Assembly (NCBI GenBank): GCA_033763735.1
Contig: JANRJY010000010.1
Coordinates: 1-40,622, forward strand
Reading direction: 5' to 3'
Origin: JANRJY01 sp033763735
GTDB lineage: Bacteria > Bacteroidota > Bacteroidia > Cytophagales > UBA9547
Length of the DNA: 40,622 nt
Numbering within the stretch: the first letter of the stretch is position 1; each line of letters starts with the position of its first letter. This document shows, piece after piece, positions 33,865-40,622 of the stretch. The position numbers and the translations under genes are program-made. Below the pieces are notes generated by a model. It was not told the DNA's origin and did no database searches. It worked only from the letters and a program-made list of their open reading frames with translations.

Positions 33865-34764
33865 TTATTTAACTAAACCATCCAAAGCTAGATTGGTCTT
33901 TTTGATAATTTCTCGCAAACTATCGTAGTCGCTGTCTTTTGCAAAAACGAGTCCTTCAAAACTATACATTTTTTTCATGTATTCTTTGCCTTCAGGTGTG
34001 TTCATATAAGCCACCAGTGCAAGACAGATTTTATTCGCTTTAACAGTATCTAATTTAGAATTAAAAATAATTGGGTCGTTGGGAATGGAATCAGTCAAAG
34101 CTATAATTTTTATTTTTTGCTCTACGTCCGGAAATTGCGTTTTTACGCGCAAACGTGCATCCTGAATAGTTCCATCAGTCAATGGTCGGTTATAATATGT
34201 GGCTCCTGCGTCTACTTGACGTTGATATACCATAGTTACTACATTATCGTGTTTTTCAGCAAAAACGGTATTTGAAAGCTTAACACCTTTATCGAGTAAT
34301 AATTTGGATGGTAATATATACCCTGAAGTTGAGGCAGCATCTGTGAAAGCAAATTTCTTTCCATTCAATTGACTTAAGGAATCAATGCCGCTTTCGACAT
34401 GCGTAATTATTTGACCTGAATAAAATTGAGAACCATTTCTAATTACTCGAAGTTTGGCAGTAGTTCCATATTTTTCATTTGCCAACAAATAGCTGAAAGA
34501 ATTTATAATAGCAACATCCGCTTTATTGGCACCAAATGCCTCAACCACAGCTACATAGCTAGCAGGAATTGCCGTTTTGTATTTGTAACCGGTTTCTTTT
34601 TCAAGAAAAGAAATTAAGTTTTTAGAACTCTCTGCAATCACATCTGCATCCACGGAGGGAGTAAAATAAAGACGGATAGGTTCTTCATCGGACTCTTTTT
34701 TTGAGCAATTAAATAAAATTAAAGTACTAAAAATGAGACTGATAACGGAGAATCTAATCTTCAT
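33865..34764 (-). CDS. phnD: Phosphonate/phosphite-type substrate-binding lipoprotein
   Basis: A 299-aa periplasmic binding protein of the PhnD/PtxB group. The N-terminus is a lipoprotein signal (ISLIFSTLILFNCSKKES, lipidated Cys ~20), followed by IRLYFTPSVDADVIAESSKNLISFLEKETGYK, the usual PhnD opening. Conserved PhnD blocks are visible: KADVAIINSFSYLLANEKYG, QIITHVESGIDSLSQLNGKKFAFTDAASTSGYILPSKLLL and DSIPNDPIIFNSKLD. Ligand could be a phosphonate, phosphite or phosphate. It leads the operon phnD-phnC-phnE. No C-P lyase, phosphonatase or phosphite dehydrogenase genes are in the window. Confidence 0.93.
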   Translation of the reverse strand: MKIRFSVISLIFSTLILFNCSKKESDEEPIRLYFTPSVDADVIAESSKNLISFLEKETGYKYKTAIPASYVAVVEAFGANKADVAIINSFSYLLANEKYGTTAKLRVIRNGSQFYSGQIITHVESGIDSLSQLNGKKFAFTDAASTSGYILPSKLLLDKGVKLSNTVFAEKHDNVVTMVYQRQVDAGATYYNRPLTDGTIQDARLRVKTQFPDVEQKIKIIALTDSIPNDPIIFNSKLDTVKANKICLALVAYMNTPEGKEYMKKMYSFEGLVFAKDSDYDSLREIIKKTNLALDGLVK

Positions 34765-34867
34765 ATAGATTAATATATATAAGTAACAAGCTTTTGCAAG
34801 TAATAAAGTATAAATTAATAATCAAACCCAAGAGCAATGATTTAAAAATTATTTAATGTTGGGCGGT

Positions 34868-34900
34868 AAATTTTGAATGTTAAATTTTGAATTTTAAATT
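34868..34900. repeat. AT-rich TTTTGAA/TTAAAT microrepeat
   Basis: Two tandem AAATTTTGAATGTTAAATT-type units lie 20-50 nt before the M1 peptidase start. They resemble the tract at 31701-31735. The rest of the gap 34765-34921 shows nothing else. Confidence 0.5.
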
Positions 34901-34921
34901 AAGACGTGTAAATCGAGTGAT

Positions 34922-37900
34922 ATGAATAAAATAATTTGCTTTGCGTCATTTTTTTCAATATTTACTTTCGCCCAAAACCCATCATTCAGAAGCACTTCCA
35001 ACCCATATTATTGGAAAAACAAATCTCCATACGCAGGATATTGGCAACAAGATGTAGCCTATACGATCAAAGCGAGTATCTCTGACAAAACTGATATCAT
35101 TGACGGGAAAGAATATACCCTGAAGTATTACAATAACTCCCCTCATGTATTGAAAGAATTGTTTTTTCATTTGAACGAAAATGCATTTCAACCCGACTCT
35201 TATTATGATAACTTATGGAAAAACAACAAGTTAAAACCAAAGTTCAGCAAATATGAACAACAAAAACTAGGAACAACCACCGAAAACTGGAAAGTCAATA
35301 ACCAATCCGTAACAACAGAGCTCGACAATACCATATTGAAAGTAAACCTCAATGCCCCATTGCAACCCGGAGATTCAGTAGTGGTAACGTGTTCGTTCAA
35401 AACGTACTTTGACACCGGAAGTATGCGCAGGCGGAACAAAACTTTTAACACCTTTGGATACAAACACTATGATGGTGTACACTGGTACCCAATTGTATGT
35501 GTGTATGATCAAAAGTTTGGATGGCATACCGACCAACATTTGGACAAAGAGTTTTATGCCAATTTTGGAAGTTTTGATGTGGAACTGACTTTCCCCAATG
35601 ATTTCATAGTAGAAGCAACAGGAGAATTATTAAACAAAACAGAAGTACTTCCCGATACCCTTCGGCAGAAAATAGATCTAAGAAATTTCACAAAAAAACC
35701 ATTTAACTCAGCGCCAAGTGTGGTAATAACAAAAGATAGTTTGCGCCCAAAAACATGGAAATACTTTGCCAACAATGTACACAATTTTGCATTTACTGCG
35801 GATCCGCTGTATCGAATTGATGAACTGGACTACAATGGAATAAAAGTAATAGCGCTTGTACAAGAACCACATTGCAGCAAATGGATACCATCGGCAATGT
35901 TTACAAAGCAGGTAATGGAAATATATTCAAATGATTTTGGTGCGTACATGTGGCCCAAAATAATAGTAGCCGATGCCCAAGATGGAATGGAATATCCCAT
36001 GCTTACACTGGATGGAGGCACTTATCCGCAACATCAGGGTTTGTTGGCGCATGAAGTGGGTCATATGTGGTTTTATGGAATGGTAGCCAATAATGAAACG
36101 TACAGAGCGAGTTTGGATGAAGGATTTACACAATTTTTGACAGTATGGGCATTGGACAAAATCACGGGTAAAGTAAAACCTAGGCCCGGCCCAAGCAAAT
36201 ACTTCGAAAAACACACTGATAGCATAGTAACTCGCTTTGAATCATTGTATTATCCTTATTTGGCAGATGTTTGGAGTGGTTATGACGAGCCTTTGAACAC
36301 CCATTCATCAGGGTTTAATGGAGCAATAAGGCACGGAGGAAGTTATCGATTGGTGTACTATAAAACAGGTGTAATGCTGTATAACCTCAAATATGTATTG
36401 GGCGACAGCATGTTTTTGGGAGCCATGAAACATTATGTAAGCAAATGGAAAGGTGCCCATCCCTACCCGGAAGACTTCCGAAATGCTATAACCGAATACA
36501 CACAAACCGACCTCAACTGGTTCTTTGACCAATGGATGGAAACAACAAAAAACATTGATTATCAGGTATTAAATGCAAAAAAAATTCAAAAAATCAATGA
36601 TTCACTAAACATATATAAAATCAAATTTCAAAGAAATGGTCGAATGCAAATGCCTGTTCAATTCAAGGTTTTGAATAATGCTAATCAAAGTTTCAATTAC
36701 AATATTCCTAATACCTGGTATGTGAATACTTCTGCCGGAATCACTTTGCCCAAATGGTATGGCTGGGACTTGCTGCAACCAAAATATGATGCAGTTGTAA
36801 CTATTTCGGGTAAACTCAAAGATGTTATTATAGATGATCAACTTTTGATGGCTGATATCGATAGAACTAATAATAGCCTAAGAGAAGCAAAAAAATATAC
36901 TTTCGATTGGAGAGTTCCTACCCCACCTCTTTGGAGCAAAATGCGAACTTATGGCAGACCGGACTTATGGTGGAATAATTTTGAAGGTTTTCAATTGGGT
37001 TATGCGAGCAGAAGCAATTATTTCAACCAAAATTATTTCAATGAAACTTATTTTTTAGTTGCTACAACATTGGCGCAGAGGCACATTAGCGAAGCTGATA
37101 AGAATCAAAACCGTTGGTTCTCGTATTATAACAATGACAAATTCAATTTGAGTAAATTATGGCGACAAATGTGGGTGTATGACGAATTTATATATGCGTC
37201 AGGATTGTTAAAAGCAGGAATAGGACTTGAGAAATTATTTAAGAAACAAGATTTATCCAATCCAAGAAGCCTAAAAGTGTATGCCAATGCATATGTAATG
37301 TATCGGGATAGAGCTAAAGATGCGACTTATTTACTAAGTCCAAACGATTGGGAAATAGGCAAAGTAAATTCATATATTAATATTGGAATAACAAAAACAT
37401 ATCCATATACCGTTGGAGAAGGGATATTTAATGCAGAAATGCGTACGCCCGGGGCATTTTCCGATTTCAATTATTACTATTTTCAAATGTCACAAATAAA
37501 TACCTTTAACTTCCTTAAGTTTGAATTAAAAACAAGGCTATTTGCCCGATATGGAGGAGGTTATGTTCCCAAGGAATCTAGGTTATATTTAGGAGGAGCA
37601 TCGCCTGAGCAATTGTTTAATTTGAGAGCAACAAGGGCAGCCGGAGTGGTACCGGACGAATGGGGTGGATATGGACTCAAAACTAATCACTTCCAACAAG
37701 GAGGAGACTTAAATATCAGAGGATTTGCCGGGTATATGGTGCCTGTGCTTATTAATGGTGAAATTGTGCTGCAATATTCAGGACTTTCAGGAGCATCGTT
37801 TTGTGCCGAATTGGACTTTGACAAGTATATCCCAATTAAACCATACCGATTTTTCAAATATTTCCATATCGATACCTATTTGTTCAATGATATAGGCTCC

Positions 37901-38116
37901 ATTACCTATAACCGAAACAATGATTTCAGAAGCCAAAGATTGAGCGAATTGCGAGTAAGCTCAGGAATGGGATCCGCACTTACCATTAACTTTGGCAATA
38001 TGAATATCAAACCAATTGTGCTGCGATTTGATATGCCTATGTTCATTAATTATGCCCCTGCATCAGAACAAAACACCCAATTCAGATATGTGGTGGGGGT
38101 GAACAGGAGTTTTTAA
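34922..38116 (+). CDS. M1 metallopeptidase fused to an outer-membrane barrel-like domain
   Basis: A 1,064-aa exported protein. Signal peptide MNKIICFASFFSIFTFAQ. N-terminal M1 beta-sandwich (~45-280), then a gluzincin catalytic domain: D354-G-M-E-Y-P359 in place of GAMEN, HEVGH at 377-381 and E400 19 residues after H381 as third zinc ligand. A helical/linker part runs to ~640. From ~660 on, the protein is a chain of aromatic, alternating strands, with a conserved NIRGF (R933-G934-F935) matching the Omp85 L6-loop RGF/Y motif, ILRFDMPMFIN near the end and a C-terminal phenylalanine (VVGVNRSF). That pattern fits a surface-antigen-type barrel, so the peptidase is probably anchored in the outer membrane and cleaves peptides in the periplasm. 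The barrel is inference; most M1 enzymes have none. Confidence 0.9.
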   Translation: MNKIICFASFFSIFTFAQNPSFRSTSNPYYWKNKSPYAGYWQQDVAYTIKASISDKTDIIDGKEYTLKYYNNSPHVLKELFFHLNENAFQPDSYYDNLWKNNKLKPKFSKYEQQKLGTTTENWKVNNQSVTTELDNTILKVNLNAPLQPGDSVVVTCSFKTYFDTGSMRRRNKTFNTFGYKHYDGVHWYPIVCVYDQKFGWHTDQHLDKEFYANFGSFDVELTFPNDFIVEATGELLNKTEVLPDTLRQKIDLRNFTKKPFNSAPSVVITKDSLRPKTWKYFANNVHNFAFTADPLYRIDELDYNGIKVIALVQEPHCSKWIPSAMFTKQVMEIYSNDFGAYMWPKIIVADAQDGMEYPMLTLDGGTYPQHQGLLAHEVGHMWFYGMVANNETYRASLDEGFTQFLTVWALDKITGKVKPRPGPSKYFEKHTDSIVTRFESLYYPYLADVWSGYDEPLNTHSSGFNGAIRHGGSYRLVYYKTGVMLYNLKYVLGDSMFLGAMKHYVSKWKGAHPYPEDFRNAITEYTQTDLNWFFDQWMETTKNIDYQVLNAKKIQKINDSLNIYKIKFQRNGRMQMPVQFKVLNNANQSFNYNIPNTWYVNTSAGITLPKWYGWDLLQPKYDAVVTISGKLKDVIIDDQLLMADIDRTNNSLREAKKYTFDWRVPTPPLWSKMRTYGRPDLWWNNFEGFQLGYASRSNYFNQNYFNETYFLVATTLAQRHISEADKNQNRWFSYYNNDKFNLSKLWRQMWVYDEFIYASGLLKAGIGLEKLFKKQDLSNPRSLKVYANAYVMYRDRAKDATYLLSPNDWEIGKVNSYINIGITKTYPYTVGEGIFNAEMRTPGAFSDFNYYYFQMSQINTFNFLKFELKTRLFARYGGGYVPKESRLYLGGASPEQLFNLRATRAAGVVPDEWGGYGLKTNHFQQGGDLNIRGFAGYMVPVLINGEIVLQYSGLSGASFCAELDFDKYIPIKPYRFFKYFHIDTYLFNDIGSITYNRNNDFRSQRLSELRVSSGMGSALTINFGNMNIKPIVLRFDMPMFINYAPASEQNTQFRYVVGVNRSF

Positions 38117-38139
38117 GGGAATTTTAGAAAGCTTTCAAT

Positions 38140-38147
38140 TATATTTG
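38140..38147 (+). promoter_or_regulatory. Candidate -7 box of the HEPN-MNT operon
   Basis: TATATTTG, an exact TAnnTTTG match, ends 20 nt before the HEPN start. The same sequence and spacing precede the VapBC-like pair. Confidence 0.5.
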
Positions 38148-38167
38148 ATCATGATTTCAATTTAAAA

Positions 38168-38638
38168 ATGGACAAAGACATTCGCTGGGAGCAACGATTC
38201 AGTAATTTCATTAAAGCCTTGACCAAACTTAAGCAATCTGTTGATTATATAAATGCTAATCAATTAATTGAAAACATAGATAGCCGAAAAAATTTGGTTC
38301 TGGACGAAATGTTGAAAGAGGGGCTGATTCAAAGATTTGAATACACACACGAATTGGCTTGGAATGTAATGAAAGATTATGCCGAATATCAAGGAAACAA
38401 TTCCGTTGGTGGCTCCAAAGATGCAACAAGGGAAGCTTTTCAATTAAAACTTATTACCGACGGTCATATTTGGATGGAAATGATTAAAAGCAGAAATCAA
38501 TCATCACATACTTACAACGAAACTACTGCGAATGAAATATACACCAAAATATTAATGGAATACTTTCCCGCATTTGTCAATTTTGCAAAAATTATGGAAG
38601 GAAAAAAAAGCGGAAATCAACAAAACATCTTTGAATAA
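38168..38638 (+). CDS. HEPN-domain toxin (HI0074-type)
   Basis: A 156-aa helical protein of the nucleotidyltransferase substrate-binding HI0074 family. The motif SRNQSSHTYN (~126-135) supplies RNxxxH, the HEPN RNase signature (R-x4-H). LVLDEMLKEGLIQRFEYTHELAWNVMKDYAEYQG is family-typical. It is the first gene of a HEPN-MNT pair with 2 nt spacing. In characterised pairs the HEPN protein is an RNase toxin and the MNT partner modifies or blocks it. Confidence 0.88.
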   Translation: MDKDIRWEQRFSNFIKALTKLKQSVDYINANQLIENIDSRKNLVLDEMLKEGLIQRFEYTHELAWNVMKDYAEYQGNNSVGGSKDATREAFQLKLITDGHIWMEMIKSRNQSSHTYNETTANEIYTKILMEYFPAFVNFAKIMEGKKSGNQQNIFE

Positions 38639-38640
38639 GG

Positions 38641-38952
38641 ATGAAATTCGGATTATCTGAAAATGATATAGACCAAATCAAATCTGTATTTGGTAAACAC
38701 AAAGAAATTGAGAAAGTAATTATTTACGGATCAAGAGCGAAAGGGAATTTTCATCCTAGTTCAGACATTGATTTGACCTTAATAGGGCCAAACTTAAGCC
38801 TCAGTTTGCAACTACATATAGAAAACGAACTGGACGACCTGCTATTACCTTACAAATTTGATATTTCAATTTTCCATCAAATATCAAACCCTGATTTAAT
38901 TGCTCATATTGAGCGGGTTGGCATTAAATTTCTAGACAATGGAACTCAATAA
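38641..38952 (+). CDS. Minimal nucleotidyltransferase (MNT) antitoxin
   Basis: A 103-aa Pol-beta-fold nucleotidyltransferase. The catalytic motif is YGSRAKGNFHPSSDIDLTLIG (~32-51), carrying GSRAKG and the metal-binding D-I-D pair. A later strand FDISIF gives the third acidic residue. Antitoxin MNTs AMPylate or otherwise neutralise the partner HEPN. It overlaps the following gene by 14 nt. Confidence 0.9.
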   Translation: MKFGLSENDIDQIKSVFGKHKEIEKVIIYGSRAKGNFHPSSDIDLTLIGPNLSLSLQLHIENELDDLLLPYKFDISIFHQISNPDLIAHIERVGIKFLDNGTQ

Positions 38953-39334
38953 AATATTGATAGTTACTCTACTGTTTTCTATATTTTGTTGCGACAAACA
39001 AGAGACAGAACCTAAAATATTGAAGATAGTACTCAAATCTTGTGGACTTTCATCTACGTCAATTACCCAACTTGATTGTGATTATATAGATCAACATTAT
39101 CATAAAAAAATTACTATTGAAGATGAGAATGAAATTGAAAAGTTCAAAAACATAATCACCAAATTAAAAATCAACCCCACTAACGAAGAAATAGATGCAA
39201 GAGTAATAATTTATTTCTTTTACGAAAACAAACATGTTGACACTATTTGTTTGGGTACAATTAACCAAAAATTAAATGGCAAATCAATATATTTCAATGC
39301 TGAACTTTTTTATCTAGTTAATAAATATGAATAA
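38939..39334 (+). CDS. Small lipoprotein-like protein, unknown function
   Basis: A 131-aa protein. A hydrophobic start (LNKILIVTLLFSIF) is followed by CC, which may be a lipobox, then a polar region with CGLSSTSITQLDCDYIDQHY and EDENEIEKFKNIITKLKI. It overlaps the MNT gene by 14 nt, suggesting translational coupling. I do not recognise it, and its place after a toxin-antitoxin pair may be chance. A terminator is not evident before the convergent RelE-type pair. Confidence 0.55.
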   Translation: MELNKILIVTLLFSIFCCDKQETEPKILKIVLKSCGLSSTSITQLDCDYIDQHYHKKITIEDENEIEKFKNIITKLKINPTNEEIDARVIIYFFYENKHVDTICLGTINQKLNGKSIYFNAELFYLVNKYE

Positions 39335-39385
39335 AGCTTTATGCTTTCCTTTTATATCTAAAAAATCAAAATACAATTCGAAAGT

Positions 39386-39721
39386 TTAAATTAAAATCCC
39401 AGACATCTTCAAAAGCAAGTCAAGTTCTTTATCAGAGATATCTTCTTTATTAGATTTGTCATAAATTGAAAGAAGGAATACAACATTAGCAACTATTTTC
39501 ACACAAGTAATTACTCTCGCACCACCTGATTTTCCTTTGCCCTTTGATTTAATTGCAATTCTGATTTTATAACAATCTTTGCCTAAAGGAGTTCCTTCAA
39601 AAGGATTAAGTTTAAGTTTATTGCTCAATTCTCGGATATCATTGCCAATAGAAGGATATTTTTTAGCTAATTGTTTTATCTCCTTAGCAAAAGCACCGGA
39701 AGCAACAATATTATAGCTCAT
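39386..39721 (-). CDS. RelE/ParE-type toxin
   Basis: A 111-aa small basic protein with the RelE-like layout: IVASGAFAKEIKQLAKKYPSIGNDIRELSNKLKLNPFEGTPLGKDCYKIRIAIKS and ARVITCVKIVANVVFLLSIYDKSNKEDIS. This class cleaves mRNA in the ribosome or inhibits gyrase. Its ATG at 39721 overlaps the antitoxin stop by 11 nt, which is typical of coupled pairs. Confidence 0.88.
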   Translation of the reverse strand: MSYNIVASGAFAKEIKQLAKKYPSIGNDIRELSNKLKLNPFEGTPLGKDCYKIRIAIKSKGKGKSGGARVITCVKIVANVVFLLSIYDKSNKEDISDKELDLLLKMSGILI

Positions 39722-39944
39722 TAATTATTTTATCAATTGAAGGAAGTTCAATTTCACCATTTAAGTGTTTGTCAACTTCATTCAACGATTGTTTTAAATC
39801 ATAAACAAATTCTTTTTGTTTTTTGCTGAGCTTGGCTTTTGAATCAGGTTGTTCGTTCTTAATTTTAAGAAGTTTAGCACTTTCTAAATCTTTTAGAATT
39901 TTAAAAGTATGAATATTCGTAAGTTCTACTACTAAAGTTTGCAT
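39711..39944 (-). CDS. Antitoxin of the RelE-type pair
   Basis: A 77-aa protein starting at the ATG at 39944. Upstream in-frame starts (39950 ATG, 39962 TTG) are less likely given the promoter at 39960-39991. The N-terminus MQTLVVELTNIHTFKILKDLESAKLLKI is the beta-helix opening typical of short antitoxins; the rest (KLSKKQKEFVYDLKQSLNEVDKHLNGE) is charged and probably the toxin-binding tail. It is upstream of its toxin, with 11 nt overlap. Confidence 0.82.
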   Translation of the reverse strand: MQTLVVELTNIHTFKILKDLESAKLLKIKNEQPDSKAKLSKKQKEFVYDLKQSLNEVDKHLNGEIELPSIDKIINEL

Positions 39945-39959
39945 AAGCATCCATTTACA

Positions 39960-39991
39960 CAAAGTTACAAATTAACATGAATCATTTCAAA
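39960..39991 (-). promoter_or_regulatory. Candidate promoter of the RelE-type pair
   Basis: On the minus strand: TTTG (39991-39988), 20-nt spacer, then TAACTTTG (39967-39960), ending 15 nt before the antitoxin ATG. It is the most complete -33/-7 match in the window. Confidence 0.6.
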
Positions 39992-40019
39992 CAAGCCTCA
40001 CATTTCTCGCTTCTCACTT

Positions 40020-40622
40020 TTAATACCTTGGATCGTCAATCATGGGTAGTTTGACCATTTTTTGCACTTCCATCATACAAAAGTCAAATTCCTCTACAAT
40101 TTTGCCGAGCAATAAATAGCAACCTTTACCGGTAAAAGGATATGCCTTAAGCTGTGGCGGAAAGTGTACGGTATCAAAGAAGCGCCCCTTCTCATCGACC
40201 CAGGTACCAAAGTTCATCAAATCGCCTTTGCTGGTACGCGTATCTTTGCGTGCGACATAATAGCCGGCCATGCGTACCGTTTGGCGAAGATGTAAACGCA
40301 TGTCATCGGCAAGTACAATGGTGCCTAAGTCCTTGTTTTTGAGTATTTCAAAGGGCGAACATAACGGAAAACCCAATAGATCGATTTGGTCAAATACATC
40401 CTCGAATGCCCTAACCTCAAAGTCAGCAAAAAAATCGTCTTCAGCTACCTCAGGAAGCAACGAAGGAGCTACAGGCATAGGCTTGGATAGTAGATAATTG
40501 TTCTTTTCCCAAAGCAACTGTTGCTTGCTCCTGCCGGTACATCGAAAGGCTCCTATGCGAATAAGTAAGTTAAGTTGTTCTTTGGGTGCACCTGTACGTT
40601 GAATAAAATCGCGCAGACCAAG
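40020..40622 (-). CDS. DNA polymerase III alpha-type subunit, C-terminal 200 aa (5' end outside window)
   Basis: The frame is open to the right edge: LGLRDFIQRTGAPKEQLNLL...GAFRCTGRSKQQLLW is the helix-hairpin-helix part of DnaE. It is followed by an OB-fold (QTVRMAGYYVARKDTRTSKGDLMNFGTWVDEKGRFFDTVHFPP ... VKLPMIDDPRY). The FGTWVDEKGRFFDTVHFPP pattern is typical, in my recollection, of the shorter second DnaE of Bacteroidota, often beside a Y-family polymerase, rather than the main replicase. Because only the C-terminus is here, main DnaE cannot be excluded. Confidence 0.8.
   Translation of the reverse strand, partial: LGLRDFIQRTGAPKEQLNLLIRIGAFRCTGRSKQQLLWEKNNYLLSKPMPVAPSLLPEVAEDDFFADFEVRAFEDVFDQIDLLGFPLCSPFEILKNKDLGTIVLADDMRLHLRQTVRMAGYYVARKDTRTSKGDLMNFGTWVDEKGRFFDTVHFPPQLKAYPFTGKGCYLLLGKIVEEFDFCMMEVQKMVKLPMIDDPRY

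Noticed and set aside
1..40622. CRISPR arrays, tRNA, rRNA or insertion sequences
   Set aside because: No regularly spaced identical repeats, no cloverleaf-like stretches, no transposase-type ORF seen; the 63-bp element at 33004-33066 is the only mobile-like sequence.

Overview
The window is about 40.6 kb of AT-rich DNA from a member of the Bacteroidota. The evidence is a protein with a type IX secretion sorting domain, Bacteroidota-only families (a GreA-like coiled-coil protein, a DUF4468-like protein, a DUF3109 protein), weak Shine-Dalgarno signals, and repeated TAnnTTTG -7 promoter boxes about 16-25 nt upstream of starts. Genus and class cannot be fixed from the sequence.

Layout. 1-3547 (-): a ParA-type ATPase gene followed by a soluble four-PAS chemoreceptor that runs off the left edge. 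3548-4113: an AT-rich divergent control region. 4114-10119: a LytTR response regulator, a VIT1/CCC1-like transporter, gapA, a DUF4468-like exported protein, a TerB-like protein, a GreA-like protein, a 183-aa unknown and an anchored coiled-coil protein. 10379-15848: a YceI protein, priA, a secreted unknown, a VapBC-like toxin-antitoxin pair and a DUF3109 protein. 15857-19538 (-): an outer-membrane protein, glutathione peroxidase and argS. 19732-21996: aconitase. 22138-26364 (-): a 1,408-aa T9SS cargo protein. 26479-30954 (-): a SerB-SerA fusion, a GtrA-like protein, a polytopic membrane protein and dapD. 31156-31573 (-): a BrnT-like toxin with a 45-aa antitoxin candidate overlapping its 3' end. 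31574-34764 (-): dispersed repeats, then a phosphonate-type ABC transporter (phnD-phnC-phnE). 34922-38116: an M1 peptidase whose C-terminal third looks like an Omp85-type barrel. 38168-39944: a HEPN-MNT pair, a small lipoprotein-like gene and a RelE-type pair. 40020-40622 (-): the C-terminus of a DnaE-type polymerase, cut by the right edge.

Most of the window is core metabolism and housekeeping: glycolysis, TCA cycle, serine and lysine/cell-wall precursor synthesis, tRNA charging and replication restart. Four toxin-antitoxin modules and several intergenic repeat families are inserted in it. The repeats concentrate at 30.0-35.0 kb, around the BrnT module and inside the phn operon.

The best leads for something new are the ParA plus cytoplasmic chemoreceptor pair, which suggests active positioning of a soluble chemoreceptor array in a phylum where chemoreceptors are uncommon; the M1 peptidase-barrel fusion; the SerB-SerA fusion; and the nested BrnT/antitoxin module flanked by imperfect direct repeats.
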